A program made the position numbers and the translations under genes. A stretch of 64,000 nucleotides of DNA, from contig JAUKUA010000004.1 in assembly GCA_030549175.1 (NCBI GenBank), positions 1,550,001 through 1,614,000 of the forward strand, in the 5' to 3' direction. Below the pieces are notes generated by a model. It was not told the origin of the DNA. It did not search any database and saw only the letters and a list, made by a program, of their open reading frames with translations. This document shows, in pieces, positions 60,020 through 64,000 of this stretch; position 1 is the first letter of the stretch, and every line of letters begins with the position of its first letter. The stretch comes from Lasiosphaeris hirsuta. Lineage: Eukaryota; Ascomycota; Sordariomycetes; Sordariales; Lasiosphaeriaceae.

Positions 60020-62014
60020 ATGTCAGGAGCCAAGCCTCCCTTCCTCTACGCGTCCGTCCAGGACGACAAGGACGAGCGTTTTCCCACCAAGCCGTTCGAT
60101 CCCAAGGCCGTCACTCGTGCTAGCTATGATACAAAGGCACCAAAACCCAAAAAGGCCGGCCCGCTTGTGTCAATCAACCGCCATCCAGAGTATGAATGAA
60201 CCACTCCGCATTCCTCACCCACACGTTCCCCACATTCCACCCATTCCCGCCGTCGATCCACCAACATTTAAACAATGGCGGGAGCTGACCATGACATCTC
60301 CAGTGCCCATGTGGTCCTCGGTCCACGTTCCAGCTTTACGGGCATGGGCCGCAAGACCAAAGCATGGATCAAGAGTATGCGAAATGTGCAGCTCCTGCTC
60401 CGAGTTCTCGAGCTGCTGGCTGCCGTCGGTCTTTTAATCGTCATGATCATGATCAACAATATCGACTCGCTGACTGGCTGGGTTATCCGGATCACTGTGC
60501 GTATCCCTACCACTATGTAAAGCAACCAACTGACATGCTCTCAGCTTGGCGTCGCAGCACTGCATACTACGTATGGCATGTATCATCTCTCAAAGCCTGC
60601 GAGTGGCCGGACCCCGGGCTCCTCAGCCGCCTACCACGTCTTCGCTAGCATCTCCGATCTCTGTGTCCTGCCACTGTATGGCTATGGCGCCCTTGCCGCC
60701 CGCAACGATGGCGGACAGTGGGGCACCCTGCTTCCTGACAAGGAAGCTGTCCAGGGCCTTGTTCCGGCCGCCCAGTATGGTCTGATCACGGCAGCAGGCC
60801 TCCATTTGCTTTCACTGTCGATCTCGCTGTATCTTGGTGTCATGTTCCGGCGCATCTCCATGATGCCACCCGATATGAACCCTCTCGAGGCCAATCTGAC
60901 TGCCCGGGCGCACAAGCGCAACAAGTCGTCGGTTGCGACAGGCTCGACCTACACGGTGAACGAGAAGCGTCTTGATACCCCTCAGGATAAGCATCCGGCA
61001 ACCCGCCCCCCAAGCGTGCCTTTCATGCACACTCGCCAGGGCTCAGAGATTACAGTCAGCAAACGCGACTCTCGCATGGATCTTCCCAGCCGCCAATATC
61101 AAATCGCCCCGAGCAACTCGCCCCGCAACTCTCTAACTCCCCAGGACGCGAAGCGTATGTCTGCTCCGCCTCGCTCACCCCGTGATTCCTACACCGAGTT
61201 GTCCTTGGATGAGAGCAGGTCTCGCCCGAACTCGAGTTACTCGCGTCCCAGCACCGGCACCGTATCATCGCATCGCGTGGAGTCAGTCGAGGCCGCGCAG
61301 ACTGTTCAGCCTCGCGCTGCCAAGTTCACCGAAGCCTGGTACGCCTCCGAGTCGCTCATCAGCCGTACTCAGCAACGGACTCGTGCCCTCAACCAGATGA
61401 ACACTGCCAACAAGCGCCGCACTTACGAGGCCTTGGACCAGCGCTACAACGCCCACGATTCGGACTCGGAGAATGAACACAACGATGATTACCTCAACCC
61501 CCGTGGACCCGCCCGGAGGCCGCGTCCTACTAGTGAGAATGACGCTATGGACATGGACCTTGGCGCTCTGCCAGATGCCTTGCACCCCAACCCGCTCCGC
61601 TCCAACCCCGCCGCCGTCGTTGAGCCTCCACGTCGACCGAAGACCCCCTTCAGCCGCATGCGCAACTCGGTGCTCTCCGCCATCAGCCTCAACCGCGTTA
61701 GCGGTAGCTACGACATTGCGGACGAGCGGGCGGGAGTTGGCGCCGACGAGTGGGACCAGCCGCGCAAGCGCGACAGCTCAATCCAGATGGACAGTGACTT
61801 CTACTCGAAGCCGTACGGTGAGCTTCGCCCTGCCACACCGCCCGTTATTATTGGCGGGAACCGCCAGGTCTCGTCCGGTATCGACTATGATATGGGCCCC
61901 GGCGTCGGATCGAGCCAATTCGGTCGGAGACATGTCAGTGGGAAGATTGCCGAGGAGGGCAGAGCAGGTGGTGGACGGGGCAGGTTTTCGTACGAGCCCC
62001 TTGATGAGGATTGA
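60020..62014 (+). CDS. Fungal four-helix membrane protein of unknown function with long disordered tail
   Basis: Exons are 60020-60189, 60304-60496 and 60545-62014 (610 residues). The short cytosolic-looking N-terminus ends with the NRHPDAHVVLGPR stretch formed across intron 1. Four hydrophobic segments follow: about 87-112 (LLLRVLELLAAVGLLIVMIM), about 120-135, about 150-175 (HVFASISDLCVLPLYGYGAL) and about 200-225 (YGLITAAGLHLLSLSISLYL). After RRISMMPPDMNPLEANLTAR a hydrophilic tail of about 370 residues is rich in Ser, Arg and Pro, with many SP/TP and RxxS-type sites. I recall similar uncharacterised proteins in other filamentous ascomycetes but no named function. The layout resembles MARVEL- or Sur7-like four-helix proteins without clear homology. 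Intron joins (114 and 48 nt) keep frame. Confidence 0.8.
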
Positions 62015-62377
62015 GGGAATTGGGCAAATAATGGAAAGAAGGTCAGGCACTGTCTGTAGGGGCGCCTGGGCCACGGCGGGGACATGAATTTGGGATATGC
62101 GCAGCGCTGGATGTATGGCGGAGTTTATGCATGCATGATTGGGATGTTTATCCCCGGGAGTTAATAGGTTTACGAACAAAGGGGCAAGGCTGGCGATGGA
62201 CGAGGTCAAGAGCGATGTAGTTAGCTGGGACGGATGAACTTATTCCGCAGTCTTTGTGTTTTTCAAGTAGCTGTTCTAGAAGGAATATCATGTGTATGGC
62301 TAAATCCTATGATTGAGATTGTGATCCCGCCAGAATGCACGTCATAAATGTCTCGACTATAGAACACCAAGTCTACG
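62015..62377. other. Intergenic between convergent genes
   Basis: 363 bases between the membrane-protein stop and the PMS1 stop, expected to hold both 3' UTRs. Nothing else was seen. Confidence 0.6.
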
Positions 62378-64000
62378 TCAGTCTATCGCTCTCTTCTCCC
62401 TCGCCCACTTCGCCCAGTCAGTGCTCTCTCCTGCCTCTCCAAACCCGTCCCCCTCCAGCCAACCCCTCTCCTGCCACGCGCTCAGCCCGCACAGGTGGCG
62501 CATCGTGGGCCGTCCGTGTGGGCAGTTCCAGGGCTTCTCCATCTCCCCCATGTGCTGCACCACTTTCTCCATCTGCCTGCGAGACAGCGCCCGCCCGATC
62601 ATGATGCTGCTGCGGCACGCGCGCATGGCGAACATCTTGCGCACCTTGGACGGGCGGGGTATGGTGGTGGCGCTCGCCGACGGGTTGTCGCCCAGCAAAA
62701 AGATGAGCTCTTCCAGGTCGGCCACCGAGAAGGTTGTCTCGCGGCTAAGCGGCAGGCTGAGGAGCTGGCAGCGCGCGCCGACTGGCCGGCCGCCGGACTG
62801 GTCCACCTGGACAATGAAGCCGTTGCGCTCGAGCGCGGTGGCGTGTTCGAGGATGATTTCCTCCTCGACGGCGGTGAGTTCGAGGGTTTTTGGCTGGACG
62901 AGGCGTTGTGATTGCACCACCGTCGTGGCTTGGAGACGCTCGAAGTTGTACTTTTCGTCGGAGGCGTGTTGGTCAATTATAAAGAGCTCGTCATCGGAGA
63001 CGTTATTGGAGGAGGGATCGTCTGGTGATGTAGCGGCTTCGCGGACGGCGAGGACGAAGCCCAGGTTGAATTGTCCGATGATACGCATCTTGGCAAAATC
63101 GGACTTGGAGATTTTAAGGGCAAGGCGCTCTTCGGCGTCGTCGGCTTCAAGGCCGTCACCTTCACCTGCAAGAGTGTTCTTGGAGGCGTACCTCGAGAGA
63201 TGGGACTCCCACGTCGCGATACGGTCACGCAGGTTCGCCTCGTTGACTTTGACTTGCTGGAGCAGGTTAAGGGTTGTGTCTTTTCGCTTTGTTCCACCCT
63301 TTAGCAACATTTGAGAGCGCTTCTCGCCGTCCTCGGTTAGCTCACGGGCGGCTTTTGTCTCGGCAGTAACTATCATATGCTGTACTTTCTCGTCCTCTTG
63401 GATTTTCTTCTCGGCCTCGTCCATATACTCGACTTCAACAGGCTCGCCAGCATCAGATAAGGGCGAGTTGTCAGCTTCGCTTGTCGCTTGTATCACTTGT
63501 TGCTCGGGGCTAGTGGCAACAGCCTCAGAGGACTCATCTTCTGGTTGCTCTCTTCCTTCGTTGCCCTCGTCAATATCTCCTCCATGAGTGTTTTGACTGA
63601 CGAAGAGTGAATCTTCTTCATCCTCATCTTCGTCCTCATCCTCATTTTGATCTTGGTCTTGGTCTTCGTCAATATCGTCTTCGTCCTCTTCTATGGGCAT
63701 GTCTACATTCTCAATTGTGATATCGAGCTTTCCTGTATTACTCTTTTGCGATGACCCTGCAGCCGAGAAGAGCTGGGTTAGGCGGCCGCCAAAGGATGGC
63801 AACGGCACAGATCGCGTAGATTCCTTGACGGGGGTTCCGCCTACTTCTGTTTCTCCAATTGGCCTTGGTCGTTTGACAGGAGACCCAATGACGCTTGTCA
63901 CGGCGTGGTCACCAATAGTGATTGTTGCCACTTCCTGAGTCGAGCGCTTGAGGGACCGGCTGCTGGGCCTGGAACTTCCTTTAGGAGCTAGGAGCTGGGA
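62378..64000 (-). CDS. PMS1: DNA mismatch repair protein Pms1 (MutL family), 5' end outside window
   Basis: Pms1 pairs with Mlh1; its C-terminal endonuclease nicks DNA during mismatch repair. The frame is open to the right edge, so the visible 540 residues are the C-terminal part; the GHKL ATPase domain lies outside. An acidic, disordered linker (long Glu/Asp/Gln runs) is followed by the C-terminal domain: FAKMRIIGQFNLGFVLAV, the endonuclease motif DQHASDEKYNFE, the ACRSSIMIGRAL motif and CPHGRPTMRHL near the end. All metal-binding motifs are intact, so nuclease activity is expected. No intron is needed in this part. The DQHA(x)2E(x)4E motif separates Pms1 and Mlh3 from Mlh1 and Pms2-type proteins lacking it; the CPHGRPTMRHL ending favours Pms1. 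Confidence 0.92.
   Translation of the reverse strand, partial: SQLLAPKGSSRPSSRSLKRSTQEVATITIGDHAVTSVIGSPVKRPRPIGETEVGGTPVKESTRSVPLPSFGGRLTQLFSAAGSSQKSNTGKLDITIENVDMPIEEDEDDIDEDQDQDQNEDEDEDEDEEDSLFVSQNTHGGDIDEGNEGREQPEDESSEAVATSPEQQVIQATSEADNSPLSDAGEPVEVEYMDEAEKKIQEDEKVQHMIVTAETKAARELTEDGEKRSQMLLKGGTKRKDTTLNLLQQVKVNEANLRDRIATWESHLSRYASKNTLAGEGDGLEADDAEERLALKISKSDFAKMRIIGQFNLGFVLAVREAATSPDDPSSNNVSDDELFIIDQHASDEKYNFERLQATTVVQSQRLVQPKTLELTAVEEEIILEHATALERNGFIVQVDQSGGRPVGARCQLLSLPLSRETTFSVADLEELIFLLGDNPSASATTIPRPSKVRKMFAMRACRSSIMIGRALSRRQMEKVVQHMGEMEKPWNCPHGRPTMRHLCGLSAWQERGWLEGDGFGEAGESTDWAKWAREKRAID

Overview
The window is nuclear DNA of a filamentous ascomycete (Pezizomycotina, most likely a Sordariomycete). 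The evidence is short introns (44-217 nt) with GT...CTAAC/CTGAC...AG signals, strong C/G preference at third codon positions, closest resemblance of the proteins to filamentous-fungal orthologues, and long GC-rich intergenic regions. No transposon, rRNA, tRNA, CRISPR array or bacterial-type operon was recognised. Gene models were spliced by eye from reading frames, splice signals and family knowledge, and each model keeps frame from start to stop unless stated.

Layout from left to right: the C-terminal part of the TFIIF large subunit (TFG1, cut by the left edge); a secreted GH125 alpha-mannosidase; the third subunit of DNA polymerase delta (POL32/Cdc27); the GPI ethanolamine-phosphate transferase MCD4; a Zn(II)2Cys6 factor of the fatty-acid/cutinase (FarA/CTF1) type; the ESCRT-associated BRO1; a fumarylacetoacetate-hydrolase-fold enzyme; and a 116-residue protein of unknown function. 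Then comes about 9.5 kb with almost no genes (24637-34155), interrupted only by a putative 40-residue cysteine-rich microprotein at 29983-30105. The right half holds EXO70, a class-III aminotransferase, MCM3, a MAK32-like PfkB protein, the cyclase-associated protein CAP/SRV2, carnitine acetyltransferase CAT2, the SWIRM/SANT chromatin subunit RSC8/SWI3, ETF-alpha, adrenodoxin reductase ARH1 (with an apparent one-base frameshift), a four-helix membrane protein of unknown function, and the C-terminal part of the mismatch-repair protein PMS1 (cut by the right edge).

Most genes are unrelated housekeeping genes. Two loose themes appear. POL32, MCM3 and PMS1 serve DNA replication and repair. CAT2, ETF-alpha and ARH1 (50.5-59.4 kb) serve acetyl-carnitine and mitochondrial electron transfer, and a probable fatty-acid regulator lies at 12.4 kb; CCTCGG/CCGAGG elements lie upstream of the regulator, CAT2 and ETF-alpha. 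The most unusual candidates are the 40-residue two-CxxC microprotein with its ATG-free leader, the ARH1 frameshift at a C7 tract, the 18-nt micro-exon inside the zinc cluster, the Asn at the PfkB catalytic-Asp position, and a perfect hairpin in the long MAK32-like intron.
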